NCBI RefSeq assembly: GCF_029837695.1
Contig: NZ_JAOEEA010000008.1
Coordinates: forward strand, 211,543-275,542
Source: Pseudomonas sp. GD04019
GTDB lineage: Bacteria > Pseudomonadota > Gammaproteobacteria > Pseudomonadales > Pseudomonadaceae
DNA length: 64,000 nucleotides
Direction of reading: 5' to 3'
The notes under the pieces were generated by a model that worked only from the letters and a program-made list of their open reading frames with translations, was not told the DNA's origin and did not search any database. Of the stretch, positions 55,162-64,000 are shown piece by piece (within the stretch, counting starts at the first letter, position 1; each line of letters begins with the position of its first letter). Both the position numbers and the translations under genes were made by a program.

Positions 55162-55887
55162 ATGGCTAAGTGGTGGGTTTGCGTGGTGCTGGCATCGGCG
55201 GTTCTGTCCGGTTGCGCCAGTGTGCCCAGGGGCTCGATTCCGGTGCAGGACGCTTCGGGGCGTTTGATGGAAGACGAACAGGGCGCCTTCGCTGGTCGCG
55301 GCGCTGCGAGTGGCCAAGCGCCGCAGCAGACGCAGGCCCAGAGCCTGCCGGAGGATTCCGGTGTGGTAGTGATGGTGCCGGGCGGCGTGACCTCTGCACC
55401 CTTGGAAACCTATCCGGACGGTAGCAGTGCGACGCCGGCTACCTATGGCTCCGCCCCGCTGAGCACTGGCCCGATTTCCAGCGCCGGTGCCTATCAGCAG
55501 CCGAGTGCACCGAGCATGCCCAGCGGTATTCCTGCCGGCGGTAGTCTGGCCGGCGATGAGCAGCTGGATGGTCCGGTTCTGGCGTTGCTCACCAGTGCCC
55601 AGCAGCAACAGGGCAGTGGCGATCTTGAGGGGGCATCGTCCAGTCTGGAGCGTGCTCAGCGCATCGCTCCGCGGGAGCCGCAGGTGCTCTATCGCCTGGC
55701 CGAGGTGCGCTTGGCCCAAGGGGATGCGGCACAGGCCGAACAGCTGGCACGCCGTGGTCTGAGCTTCTCCAGTGGCCGACCGGCTCTGCAGGCTGGCCTA
55801 TGGGGGCTGATCGGTCAGGCGCGGGAGCGCCAGGGCGATCCTGCCGGCGCCGCCCAGGCCCGCGAGCGCGCTCGGGTCAATCTCTGA
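55162..55887 (+). CDS. Outer-membrane lipoprotein with C-terminal TPR
   Basis: 241 residues. Signal with lipobox LSGC at about residue 17 (WVCVVLASAVLSGCAS). A low-complexity middle region rich in Gly, Ser, Pro and Gln (about 45-140) is followed by a TPR-like C-terminal part (ERAQRIAPREPQVLYRLAEVRLAQGDAAQAEQLARRGL, seen in parts). Located directly after mrcB and 23 bp beyond its stop; a role in helping PBP1B, as lipoprotein activators do, is inference only. The next gene overlaps by one base. Confidence 0.8.
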   Translation: MAKWWVCVVLASAVLSGCASVPRGSIPVQDASGRLMEDEQGAFAGRGAASGQAPQQTQAQSLPEDSGVVVMVPGGVTSAPLETYPDGSSATPATYGSAPLSTGPISSAGAYQQPSAPSMPSGIPAGGSLAGDEQLDGPVLALLTSAQQQQGSGDLEGASSSLERAQRIAPREPQVLYRLAEVRLAQGDAAQAEQLARRGLSFSSGRPALQAGLWGLIGQARERQGDPAGAAQARERARVNL

Positions 55888-56216
55888 TGGATTCGCGCGT
55901 TTCGGCCTTGACCGATCAGTTGTTGCTGATCGAGCGTGAACTGCGAGTGCTGGGCTGGTGGTCGGTCGAGGCCCCATCGGCCGAGGCGCTGGCCAGCCAG
56001 CAGCCGTTCTGCGTCGATACCTTGGACTTTGAGGCTTGGCTGCAGTGGATTTTCCTGCCGCGCATGAAGCAGCTGCTGGAGTCCGCCGGGCCATTGCCGT
56101 CGGTATCCGGTATTCGTGAAATGGCGGAAATGAGCTGGCCCGGTCGTGAGGCTCAGGCGCGAGCGCTGTTGATAGCGCTAGGGGAGTTTGATCGATTGAT
56201 CGGGAGCGCTCATTGA
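55887..56216 (+). CDS. yqcC: YqcC family protein (DUF446)
   Basis: 109 residues with the family pattern LLLIERELRVLGWWS, PFCVDTLDFEAWLQWIFLPRMKQLL (in parts) and PLPSVSGIREMAE. Small alpha-helical cytosolic protein of unknown function. The ATG overlaps the lipoprotein gene stop (TGATG). A hairpin GGAGCGCT (56203-56210)/AGCGCTCC (56216-56223) lies across its stop codon and may end the transcript. Confidence 0.85.
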   Translation: MDSRVSALTDQLLLIERELRVLGWWSVEAPSAEALASQQPFCVDTLDFEAWLQWIFLPRMKQLLESAGPLPSVSGIREMAEMSWPGREAQARALLIALGEFDRLIGSAH

Positions 56217-56223
56217 GCGCTCC
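56203..56223. terminator. Hairpin across the yqcC stop, possible terminator
   Basis: GGAGCGCT (56203-56210), loop CATTG, AGCGCTCC (56216-56223). There is no T-run on either side, so it may slow rather than stop polymerase, or block 3' exonucleases between two convergent genes. Confidence 0.4.
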
Positions 56224-56236
56224 TAGGCGGGCAGCG

Positions 56237-56665
56237 CTACTGGCAATTCTCTGCAATAGCCTTTTCAATTTCAGATATCTGAGCTTGGCGCTCCTCTTCT
56301 GAAAGTCGGCGTACCTCGCCTTTTACCTCAATACGAGCACGCGGATTGTTCTTGAGCTGGGCCAGATTGTAACGGGCCGCTTCGCAAAATTTTTTCCGTT
56401 CAGCCTCCTGTTTGGCAACTTCCTGCCTTACTTTCTCGTCGACAATGTCTTGCTCCGATTTTTCTGTGTTTTTGACTGCAGGAGTTGGGGCTGTCAGCTT
56501 TGGCTGGGCGATATTGGGGGTCACCGCCGCTGCATCCTGCCCCTCCGGCGGTTGCGAGCCGAAGTGAACATTGCCTTGGCCATCCACCCACTTGTAAATC
56601 TGGCCGGCAGTGGCACCGGTGCTCAGTGCGAGCAGCACACTGCACGCGAGAATCATGCGACGCAT
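56237..56665 (-). CDS. DUF4124 domain-containing exported protein
   Basis: 142 residues. Signal peptide (ILACSVLLALSTGATA) followed by a short DUF4124 domain (GQIYKWVDGQGNVHFGSQPPEG, shown by key parts YKWVDGQGNVHF and PPEG), then a charged helical tail (QEVAKQEAERKKFCEAARY) with two Cys. Function unknown. The base composition is slightly less GC-rich than its neighbours. Convergent with yqcC. Confidence 0.82.
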   Translation of the reverse strand: MRRMILACSVLLALSTGATAGQIYKWVDGQGNVHFGSQPPEGQDAAAVTPNIAQPKLTAPTPAVKNTEKSEQDIVDEKVRQEVAKQEAERKKFCEAARYNLAQLKNNPRARIEVKGEVRRLSEEERQAQISEIEKAIAENCQ

Positions 56666-56778
56666 GTCGTTTCCTTTTTATCGGCAGCAAAACCTGCCCG
56701 TTACTATAACCAAAACCCGCGAATCTTCATCCTGCGCCATGTCACACGCCGGCAGAGCAAGAAACTGTGACGTATAAC

Positions 56779-56807
56779 TTGACTTGGCGTTCGCTAATCC
56801 GAACAAT
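56779..56807 (+). promoter_or_regulatory. Candidate promoter for ilvI-ilvH
   Basis: TTGACT (56779-56784), a 17-bp spacer and AACAAT (56802-56807). It would give a leader of about 260 nt before ilvI. Confidence 0.55.
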
Positions 56808-56814
56808 CGGCCCT

Positions 56815-57074
56815 TCCTGCTGTTGTGAGGTCCGCCGCAAGCGTCCCTCAGCTCAGTGGAAAAAGGCGCTACCCGTGCCGACCCCCGTTACACCCGCAAC
56901 GCGTTACCTCGCGCTGGGAAGGAAAGGCTCCGCAAGATTGGGCCGTTCCGCTACTCGTCAGGCAGACCCCTGCACTATCCGCGACCACAGTCGCGCTCGT
57001 CCGCTGACCAGTAAGACCTACTCAAAGGACCACTCGTTGTCGGGTGGTGATCTGGCGTTCTAGAGGTGAACAAC
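56815..57074 (+). promoter_or_regulatory. Long untranslated leader of ilvI-ilvH
   Basis: This 260-base stretch has no convincing gene. It ends with the hairpin ACCACTCG (57029-57036)-TTGT-CGGGTGGT (57041-57048), 15 bases before the ilvI ribosome site. No leucine/valine/isoleucine-rich leader peptide was found, so classic ilv attenuation is not supported. It may hold a translational or RNA-structural control element. Confidence 0.45.
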
Positions 57075-58805
57075 GTGGAGCTTTTATCCGGCGCTGAAAT
57101 GGTCGTCCGCTCGTTGCGTGACGAAGGCGTTAAGTACATCTACGGGTACCCGGGCGGTGCCCTCCTGCACATCTACGATGCCCTGTTCAAGGAACCGGAA
57201 GTTACCCACATCCTGGTTCGTCACGAGCAGGCCGCCACTCATATGGCCGACGGCTACGCCCGCGCCACCGGTAAAGCTGGTGTGGTGCTGGTGACTTCCG
57301 GCCCGGGGGCAACCAATGCCATCACCGGCATTGCCACCGCCTACATGGACTCGATCCCGATGGTCGTCATCTCCGGTCAGGTGCCCAGCACCGTGGTCGG
57401 TACCGACGCCTTCCAGGAAACCGACATGGTCGGTATCTCGCGTCCGATCGTGAAGCACAGCTTCATCATCAAGCATCCTTCGGAAATCCCCGAAGTGATT
57501 AAGAAGGCTTTCTACCTCGCCCAGTCCGGCCGTCCCGGCCCGGTGGTCGTGGACATTCCCAAGGATATGGGCGACCCGTCGCAGAAGTTCGAGTACAGCT
57601 ACCCGAAGAAGGTCAAGCTGCGCTCCTACAGCCCGGCTGCCCGTGGTCATTCCGGGCAGATCCGCAAGGCTGCGGAGATGATCCTGGCCGCCAAGCGTCC
57701 GGTCATGTACTCCGGCGGTGGTGTGGTCATGGGCGGGGCCTCTGAGCCACTGACCGAACTGGCGCGCATGCTCAACATCCCGGTGACCAACACCCTGATG
57801 GGCCTTGGCGCCTTCCCCGGCACCGATCGCCAGTTCGTCGGCATGCTCGGCATGCACGGCAGCTACACCGCCAACCTGGCCATGCACCACGCCGACGTGA
57901 TCCTGGCCGTCGGCGCGCGCTTCGATGACCGCGTGATTAACGGTGAGACGGCGGCCAAGTTCTGCCCGAACGCCAAGATCATCCACATCGACATCGACCC
58001 GGCCTCGATCTCCAAGACCGTCAAGGCCGACATTCCGATCGTCGGTCCGGTGGACAGCGTGCTTACCGAGATGGTCGCCATCCTCAAGGAAATCGGCGAG
58101 ACCCCGAACAAGGAAACTGTCGCCAACTGGTGGAAGCAGATCGACGAGTGGCGCGGTAGCGGCCGCCTGTTCCCCTACAACGAGGGCGACGGCAGCATCA
58201 TCAAGCCGCAAGCGGTGATCGAGACTCTCAGCGAAGTGACCCGTGGCGACGCCTACATCACGTCCGACGTGGGCCAACACCAGATGTTCGCGGCGCAGTA
58301 CTACAAGTTCAACAAGCCCAATCGCTGGATCAACTCCGGTGGCCTGGGCACCATGGGCTTCGGTTTCCCGGCCGCGATGGGCGTCAAGCTGAACTTCCCG
58401 GAGGCCGACGTGGCCTGCGTCACCGGCGAGGGCAGCATCCAGATGAACATCCAGGAGCTGTCGACCTGCCTGCAGTACGACCTGCCGGTGAAGATCATCA
58501 ACCTGAACAACGGTGCCCTGGGCATGGTTCGCCAGTGGCAGGACATGCAGTACAGCAGCCGTTATTCGCACTCCTACATGGAATCGCTGCCTGACTTCGT
58601 CAAGTTGGCCGAGGCCTATGGTCACGTGGGCATGCGCATCACTGACCTGAAAGACCTCAAGCCGAAGATGGAAGAAGCCTTCGCCATGAAGAACCGCCTG
58701 GTATTCCTCGACATCGCCGTGGATACCAGCGAGCACGTGTACCCGATGCAGATTCGCGGCGGTGCCATGCGTGACATGTGGCTGAGCAAGACGGAGCGGA
58801 CCTGA
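57075..58805 (+). CDS. ilvI: Acetolactate synthase III, large (catalytic) subunit
   Basis: Thiamine-diphosphate enzyme that condenses pyruvate for valine and leucine, or pyruvate and 2-ketobutyrate for isoleucine. 576 residues. Motifs: [54 protein letters not shown], and the TPP-binding stretch [15 protein letters not shown] followed by [14 protein letters not shown] chose the GTG at 57075 (VELLSGAEM) because GAGGTG lies 6 bases upstream; a GTG at 57066 would add three residues. ilvH follows after 2 bp. Confidence 0.96.
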   Translation: MELLSGAEMVVRSLRDEGVKYIYGYPGGALLHIYDALFKEPEVTHILVRHEQAATHMADGYARATGKAGVVLVTSGPGATNAITGIATAYMDSIPMVVISGQVPSTVVGTDAFQETDMVGISRPIVKHSFIIKHPSEIPEVIKKAFYLAQSGRPGPVVVDIPKDMGDPSQKFEYSYPKKVKLRSYSPAARGHSGQIRKAAEMILAAKRPVMYSGGGVVMGGASEPLTELARMLNIPVTNTLMGLGAFPGTDRQFVGMLGMHGSYTANLAMHHADVILAVGARFDDRVINGETAAKFCPNAKIIHIDIDPASISKTVKADIPIVGPVDSVLTEMVAILKEIGETPNKETVANWWKQIDEWRGSGRLFPYNEGDGSIIKPQAVIETLSEVTRGDAYITSDVGQHQMFAAQYYKFNKPNRWINSGGLGTMGFGFPAAMGVKLNFPEADVACVTGEGSIQMNIQELSTCLQYDLPVKIINLNNGALGMVRQWQDMQYSSRYSHSYMESLPDFVKLAEAYGHVGMRITDLKDLKPKMEEAFAMKNRLVFLDIAVDTSEHVYPMQIRGGAMRDMWLSKTERT

Positions 58806-58807
58806 AC

Positions 58808-59299
58808 ATGCGCCATATCATCTCCCTGTTGCTGGAAAACGAACCCGGTGCCCTGTCGCGTGTGGTTGGCCTGTTCTCCCAGCGCAACTACAACATCGAA
58901 AGCCTGACCGTGGCGCCAACCGAAGACCCGACCCTGTCGCGTCTGACGCTGACCACCGTGGGCCATGACGATGTGATCGAGCAGATCACCAAGAACCTCA
59001 ACAAGCTGATCGAAGTGGTTAAGCTGGTGAACCTGTCTGAAAGTGCCCACATCGAGCGCGAGCTGATGCTGGTCAAGGTCAAGGCCACCGGCGCCCAGCG
59101 CGCCGAGGTCAAGCGCACCACCGACATCTTCCGTGGGCAGATCGTCGACGTCACCAGCAGCGTCTACACCATTCAGCTGACCGGCACGAGCGACAAGCTG
59201 GACAGCTTCATCCAGGCCATCGGCACCTCGTCGATCCTGGAAACCGTGCGCAGTGGTGTCACCGGTATTGCGCGTGGCGACAAGGTCTTGAGTATCTGA
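58808..59299 (+). CDS. ilvH: Acetolactate synthase III, small regulatory subunit
   Basis: Valine-binding regulatory subunit that activates IlvI and imposes feedback inhibition. 163 residues: an N-terminal ACT domain (RHIISLLLENEPGALSRVVGLFSQRNYNIESL, key parts ENEPGALSRV and RNYNIESL) and a C-terminal domain (HIERELMLVKVKA, VDVTSSVYTIQLTGTSDKLDSF). The start follows ilvI by 2 bp, and a bidirectional terminator lies 16 bases after its stop. Confidence 0.96.
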   Translation: MRHIISLLLENEPGALSRVVGLFSQRNYNIESLTVAPTEDPTLSRLTLTTVGHDDVIEQITKNLNKLIEVVKLVNLSESAHIERELMLVKVKATGAQRAEVKRTTDIFRGQIVDVTSSVYTIQLTGTSDKLDSFIQAIGTSSILETVRSGVTGIARGDKVLSI

Positions 59300-59311
59300 T
59301 CGTCAGGTTGC

Positions 59312-59346
59312 AAAGAAAGCCCCGCCAAGTGCGGGGCTTTTTATTT
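59312..59346. terminator. Bidirectional terminator between ilvH and ilvY
   Basis: AAAGCCCCGC (59316-59325), loop CAAGT, GCGGGGCTTT (59331-59340), with T-rich sequence on the right to 59346 and an A-rich run on the left. Serves both convergent genes. Confidence 0.92.
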
Positions 59347-60222
59347 TTAGCGATTCCAGAAGGCGGCGATCAGCGGGTCCTTGAGGCGCTTCTGCAGGGC
59401 GAACAGGCCGATGTCGTAGGCAGTCAGTGGCGGCTGGATGTCGTATATGCGGATGCGCGCGGTCAGTGGGCTGTTGTCCAGCACGATCTGTGGCACCACG
59501 CCGATGCCGAACCCCAGGCTCACCATGCTGACGATGGCCTCGTTGCCGCTGACCTGGGCGTAGATGCGTGGCTTGATGTTGTGGCTCTTCAGCCAGCGGT
59601 CGGTGCGGGTGCGCGCCAGGCCCTCTTCCGACAGGATCATCGGAACGTCCCGCCAGCTCTCCGCGCTGGGTTTTTTCAGCTGCTCATCGCTGAGTAGCTG
59701 GGATGACTGCGGGCCGATGAAGCGCAACTCGGAGCGAGCGATGGGTTGGAATTCGACGTCGGCCGGCAGGTTGTCCGGGCGGGCGCCGATGGCCAGGTCT
59801 TCCAGCTCCTGCTGTACGCGCTCGACGGCCTTGGCCGGGTCGCCGGTATGCAGCTTCATCTCGATGCGTGGGTAGTTCTGCCGGAAGCTGCTGAGGATGT
59901 CGTAGAGAAAGCTGTAGCTGGCGGTGACCGAGCAATACAGGGAAAGTTCGCCGTGCAGGATCAACTGGTCCTGCTTGAATGTCTGGCGAATAGCCTGCCA
60001 GCCATTCATGACTTCCTGGGCGTACCCGCGAAACTGCTGCCCCTCGCGAGTCAGGCGGACCGAGCGGTTGTCGCGCAGGAATAGCGGGGCGCCCAGTTCA
60101 TCTTCGAGCTGCTTGATGCTGCGGCTGAGCGCGGAAGGGCTGACGTGCTGCTCGCGGCTGGTTTTGCCGAAGTGCAGGTTGTCCGCCAAAGAAAGAAAAA
60201 GCCTGAGTGCGTGGCTATCCAT
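59347..60222 (-). CDS. ilvY: LysR-type regulator IlvY
   Basis: Activator of the divergent ilvC gene, responding to acetolactate or acetohydroxybutyrate in E. coli. 291 residues. The N-terminal winged helix is MDSHALRLFLSLADNLHFGKTS and SPSALSRSIKQLEDELGAPLF; the effector-binding domain has LIGAR-like stretches (EDLAIGARPDNLP) and MVSLGFGIGVVPQIVL. I chose ATG 60222; an upstream in-frame ATG at 60273 would enter the shared regulatory region. Divergent orientation with ilvC is diagnostic. Confidence 0.92.
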   Translation of the reverse strand: MDSHALRLFLSLADNLHFGKTSREQHVSPSALSRSIKQLEDELGAPLFLRDNRSVRLTREGQQFRGYAQEVMNGWQAIRQTFKQDQLILHGELSLYCSVTASYSFLYDILSSFRQNYPRIEMKLHTGDPAKAVERVQQELEDLAIGARPDNLPADVEFQPIARSELRFIGPQSSQLLSDEQLKKPSAESWRDVPMILSEEGLARTRTDRWLKSHNIKPRIYAQVSGNEAIVSMVSLGFGIGVVPQIVLDNSPLTARIRIYDIQPPLTAYDIGLFALQKRLKDPLIAAFWNR

Positions 60223-60249
60223 AATCGTTTCGTATATCGGCACGTTGTG

Positions 60250-60273
60250 TTGCAAATATATCATTTTACGCAA
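60250..60273. promoter_or_regulatory. Candidate IlvY operator in the ilvY-ilvC gap
   Basis: TTGC (60250-60253) and GCAA (60270-60273) form a 24-bp interrupted palindrome with AT-rich centre, in the middle of the 125-bp divergent gap. LysR regulators bind such sites. A matching second site was not found with confidence. Confidence 0.5.
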
Positions 60274-60290
60274 TGGCGGGGATCGCTTAA

Positions 60291-61364
<1,074 letters not shown>

Positions 61365-61385
61365 GGTCTTCCGATGCTCGAAAAG

Positions 61386-61410
61386 AACGCGGCTTAGGCC
61401 GCGTTTTTTT
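61386..61410 (+). terminator. Rho-independent terminator after ilvC
   Basis: AACGCGGC (61386-61393), loop TTAG, GCCGCGTT (61398-61405), within a T-run that extends to 61410. Confidence 0.93.
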
Positions 61411-61521
61411 ATACGCGCGGTGGGCTTCTGGTATAAAGCCCTCTCGCTTAACCGTGCCGCTGGCGAACCTGTGTCGCCGCAGTCGGTCGAAGTCCTATCA
61501 AATCGCTGCAAGGTATTGTTC

Positions 61522-62337
61522 ATGAACGAACGTCCCGAGGATTCTGGCAAGGCTCTCGAACAGGAGAGTCTGTTGCCCATCGATGAGCACGTGGAAGAAG
61601 GCCAGGACGCCGAGGGCCGCAAGGTTCGCCACCGTGGCATTTACCTGTTGCCCAATCTGTTCACCACGGCTGCGCTGTTTTCCGGCTTCTACGCCATCGT
61701 CAACGGCATGAACGGCCAGTTCGATCACGCCGCCATCGCCATCTTCGTGGCCATGGTGCTCGATGGCCTTGATGGTCGCGTCGCTCGCCTGACCAACACC
61801 CAGAGCGCCTTCGGTGCCGAATACGACTCGCTGTCCGATATGGTCGCCTTCGGTGTCGCGCCGGCGCTGGTGGCCTTCGAGTGGGCCCTGGGCAGCCTGG
61901 GCAAGGTCGGCTGGATGGTTGCCTTCATCTATGTAGCTGGTGCGGCCCTGCGCCTGGCGCGCTTCAACACCATGGTCGGCAAGGCCGACAAGCGCTACTT
62001 CATCGGCCTGGCCAGTCCGGCTGCAGCTGCACTGGTGGCCGGTACCGTGTGGGCGTTCAGCGACTTCGGCATCAAGGGCTCGAACATGGCCTTCGTGGTC
62101 GCCCTGCTGGTGGCTGCTGCCGGTACGCTGATGGTCAGCAACATCAAGTACCACAGCTTCAAGGACCTGGATCTCAAGGGGCGAGTGCCTTTCGTGGCCA
62201 TTCTCATCGTGGTGCTGGTGTTCGCCGTGGTGTTCAGCGACCCACCCCGTATCCTGCTGCTGATCTTCCTCGCCTACGCGGCTTCCGGTCCCGTGCAATA
62301 TTTGTTGCAACTGCGCCGACGCAAAGCGGCCGAGTGA
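61522..62337 (+). CDS. pssA: CDP-diacylglycerol : serine O-phosphatidyltransferase
   Basis: Membrane enzyme that makes phosphatidylserine, the precursor of phosphatidylethanolamine. 271 residues, the multi-span type rather than the peripheral E. coli type. An acidic N-terminal tail (LLPIDEHVEEGQDAEG) precedes about eight helices. The CDP-alcohol phosphotransferase motif is DGRVARLTNTQSAFGAEYDS (with two flanking Asp), matching DG-x2-AR-x8-G-x3-D-x3-D. AAGG lies 9 bases before the ATG at 61522. Confidence 0.95.
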   Translation: MNERPEDSGKALEQESLLPIDEHVEEGQDAEGRKVRHRGIYLLPNLFTTAALFSGFYAIVNGMNGQFDHAAIAIFVAMVLDGLDGRVARLTNTQSAFGAEYDSLSDMVAFGVAPALVAFEWALGSLGKVGWMVAFIYVAGAALRLARFNTMVGKADKRYFIGLASPAAAALVAGTVWAFSDFGIKGSNMAFVVALLVAAAGTLMVSNIKYHSFKDLDLKGRVPFVAILIVVLVFAVVFSDPPRILLLIFLAYAASGPVQYLLQLRRRKAAE

Positions 62338-62400
62338 TGTAATTTCCTCGCGGCTCCGCAGTCTACTGGCGCACTCGATGTCCAGGCTGTGGAGCCCGCC

Positions 62401-63402
62401 ATGCTGATCAAGACTCCTCTCGCATCCGCCGCCCGCGAATGCGACATCACCCCCGAAGCCGTTTACCTCTCTCGTCGTCGTTTTATGGCCGCTGCTGGCG
62501 GTGTCATGGCGCTGGGTGCGTTACGAGCGCATGCGGACGTAGCGCGATATGCGGATGTCGAGCCTGGCCCTATGCCGGGCTGGTTTGCCGAGAAGTTGCC
62601 CGGCGTGCGCTGGCAGTCGGCTGCGATAGGTGAAGAGGCGCTCACGCCCTATCCGGATGTCACCCAGTACAACAACTTCTACGAGTTCGGAACCAGCAAG
62701 GGCGATCCGGCGCGCCATGCCGGCAAGCTCGAGGTGGAACCTTGGTCGGTGATGATCGATGGCGAGGTGGCCAAGCCAGGCCCGGTATCGCTTGAGCAGC
62801 TGGTCCAGCCCTATCGGTTGGAGGAGCGCATCTATCGCCTGCGCTGTGTCGAAGCCTGGTCGATGGTCATTCCCTGGCTCGGCTTCCCGCTGGCCGAACT
62901 CCTCAAGCGCGCTGAGCCGACCGGCAATGCCAAGTTCGTCCGTTTCGAAACCAAGGTGGCGCCACAACAGATGGCGGGGGTGCGCTCCGGATTCTCGCTG
63001 ATTGACTGGCCCTATGTGGAGGGGCTGCGCATGAATGAGGCCATGCATCCCTTGGCGATCATGGCGGTGGGGCTCTACGGACGCGTTCTGCCTAATCAGA
63101 ATGGTGCGCCGCTGCGTCTGGTGGTGCCGTGGAAATACGGCTTCAAGAGCATCAAATCTATCGTGCGTATCAGTCTGGTTGCCGAACAACCGAAAACTAC
63201 CTGGGAAAGCCTGGCGCCCGACGAATATGGCTTCTACGCCAATGTGAACCCGGGCGTCGACCACCCGCGCTGGAGTCAGGCGACCGAGCGCCGTCTACCC
63301 AATAGTCTGTTCAGTCCCAATGTCATCGACACCAAACTGTTCAACGGCTATGACGAAGTCGCCAGCCTCTATGCCGGTCTCGATCTGCGGAAGCATTACT
63401 GA
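62401..63402 (+). CDS. msrP: Protein-methionine-sulfoxide reductase, molybdopterin subunit MsrP
   Basis: Periplasmic molybdoenzyme (YedY) that repairs oxidised methionine in exported proteins, fed with electrons by the heme protein MsrQ. 333 residues, as in E. coli (334). A twin-arginine signal is present ([19 protein letters not shown]). The molybdenum-ligand Cys is C149 in [18 protein letters not shown]. Other conserved parts are [15 protein letters not shown] and [15 protein letters not shown] chose ATG 62401, with GGAG 6 bases upstream, over a GTG at 62389. The stop overlaps msrQ. Confidence 0.94.
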   Translation: MLIKTPLASAARECDITPEAVYLSRRRFMAAAGGVMALGALRAHADVARYADVEPGPMPGWFAEKLPGVRWQSAAIGEEALTPYPDVTQYNNFYEFGTSKGDPARHAGKLEVEPWSVMIDGEVAKPGPVSLEQLVQPYRLEERIYRLRCVEAWSMVIPWLGFPLAELLKRAEPTGNAKFVRFETKVAPQQMAGVRSGFSLIDWPYVEGLRMNEAMHPLAIMAVGLYGRVLPNQNGAPLRLVVPWKYGFKSIKSIVRISLVAEQPKTTWESLAPDEYGFYANVNPGVDHPRWSQATERRLPNSLFSPNVIDTKLFNGYDEVASLYAGLDLRKHY

Positions 63403-64000
63403 TGCGCTTCCCGGTCTGGCGTGGGCTGGTGTTCGTCGTTGCCTTGTTGTTTCCCTTGTACTGGCTGTATGAAGGACTGCAGCGACTCACCGGCCCCGAT
63501 CCCGGCAAGGTACTGGTGGATAACCTGGGGCAGGGTGGGTTGATCCTTTTGTTGCTGACGCTGAGCATGACCCCGTTGCGCCGATTGACCGCCTGGGGTG
63601 GCTGGTTGGCGGTGCGGCGTCAGCTGGGGCTGTGGTGCTTCTTCTATATAGTGCTGCATCTCTGTGGCTATCTGCTGTTCATTCTCGGCTTGCGCTTTGA
63701 TCGTCTGCTGGCGGACATCAGTGAGCGTCCTTACATCATTGTTGGTGCGTTGGCGCTACTTGGGCTGCTGCCGCTCGCGCTGACTTCTAATCGCTACAGC
63801 CAGCGCCGCCTGGGGTCAGGTTGGCGCCAGCTGCATAAGTTGGTGTATCTGATTCTCGGCCTGGCATTGCTACACGTGCTGTGGGTAGTGCGCTCTGATA
63901 TAGGTGAATGGCTGGTCTACGCGTTATGCGGTGCAGCTCTGATGCTGCTGCGTCTGCCAGGCGTGGCGACCGATTTGCCGGCCGTTCGCGAGAAGATGAC
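63402..64000 (+). CDS. msrQ: Heme-binding membrane subunit MsrQ (3' end outside window)
   Basis: Inner-membrane b-type heme protein that passes electrons from the respiratory chain to MsrP. The first 199 residues are visible and the reading frame is still open at the window end; the full length in the family is about 200. Six helices are apparent, with candidate heme ligands in [10 protein letters not shown] and [18 protein letters not shown]. The ATG overlaps the msrP stop (TGATG), as is usual for this pair. Confidence 0.93.
   Translation, partial: MRFPVWRGLVFVVALLFPLYWLYEGLQRLTGPDPGKVLVDNLGQGGLILLLLTLSMTPLRRLTAWGGWLAVRRQLGLWCFFYIVLHLCGYLLFILGLRFDRLLADISERPYIIVGALALLGLLPLALTSNRYSQRRLGSGWRQLHKLVYLILGLALLHVLWVVRSDIGEWLVYALCGAALMLLRLPGVATDLPAVREKM

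Noticed and set aside
56767..57063. A 98-codon open frame in the ilvI leader, starting just after a promoter-like -35
   Set aside because: It starts upstream of the predicted transcription start, has no ribosome site, no conserved sequence and no leucine/valine run, so it is neither a gene nor an attenuation peptide as far as I can see.
57084..58736. A 550-codon open frame on the minus strand opposite ilvI
   Set aside because: Same effect as above; the translation is rich in His, Asp, Gly and Val and shows no family signature, and ilvI is unambiguous on the plus strand.

Overview
The window is about 64 kb of a GC-rich gammaproteobacterial chromosome, almost certainly a Pseudomonas. The reasons are the gene content and order (rplM-rpsI-petABC-sspAB, rnpB beside mraZ, the complete division and cell-wall cluster through lpxC, secA-argJ, yajQ, ampG, mrcB, ilvIH-ilvC-pssA) and a recognisable copy of the Fur-controlled small RNA PrrF. 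It is core chromosome. I see no insertion sequence, prophage, integron, CRISPR array, tRNA or rRNA gene, and base composition and codon use look uniform.

Layout. 1-2.8 kb: the 3' end of a long-chain-type acyl-CoA dehydrogenase gene, endonuclease V, and a Tas-like aldo-keto reductase on the minus strand. 3-7.9 kb: ribosomal proteins L13 and S9, the three cytochrome bc1 subunits, and SspA/SspB, each group closed by a strong terminator. 7.9-11.4 kb (minus): lpoA-yraN-diaA/gmhA-dolP, an envelope and replication group divergent from rsmI. 11.5-12.7 kb: rsmI and the RNase P RNA gene. 12.9-30.9 kb: the dcw cluster mraZ-rsmH-ftsL-ftsI-murE-murF-mraY-murD-ftsW-murG-murC-ddlB-ftsQ-ftsA-ftsZ, then lpxC. 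Nearly every junction overlaps by 1 to 11 bases. The cluster starts at a sigma70-like promoter whose -10 region carries 10-bp-spaced MraZ operator repeats.

30.9-37.4 kb: a DciA-like gene, secA, argJ, a glutathione transferase and a Nudix/ThiE-like fusion. 37.4-42 kb (minus): a response regulator with a degenerate GGDEF domain, a ketopantoate-reductase-like enzyme, a membrane histidine kinase and a corrinoid adenosyltransferase, packed as one probable operon. 42-45.2 kb: yajQ, an MscS-type channel and ampG. 45.2-48.5 kb: an alkyltransferase-like protein, two tandem DUF481-type outer-membrane proteins and a PhyH-family oxygenase. 48.5-49.6 kb: prrF and a CbpA-like cyclic-nucleotide-binding protein. 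49.7-52.7 kb (minus): an operon of four poorly characterised genes (APH-like/P-loop protein, pentapeptide protein, methyltransferase, TfoX C-terminal-domain protein). 52.8-56.7 kb: mrcB (PBP1b), a TPR lipoprotein, a YqcC-family protein and a DUF4124 protein. 57-63.4 kb: ilvI-ilvH, ilvY divergent from ilvC, pssA, then msrP and the start of msrQ, which runs off the window.

Functionally the window is dominated by peptidoglycan precursor synthesis (murC-G, mraY, ddlB), its polymerisation (ftsI, ftsW, mrcB and its activator-family gene lpoA), recycling (ampG) and divisome assembly (ftsL/Q/A/Z). Around these are respiration, protein export and proteolysis, and branched-chain amino acid synthesis. 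I found no clearly new system. The best candidates for a second look are the single prrF copy with two Fur-like boxes, the yraN gene with no ordinary start codon, the two-component genes interleaved with metabolic genes, the divergent start codons that overlap in CCATGG, and the structured leader upstream of ilvI.
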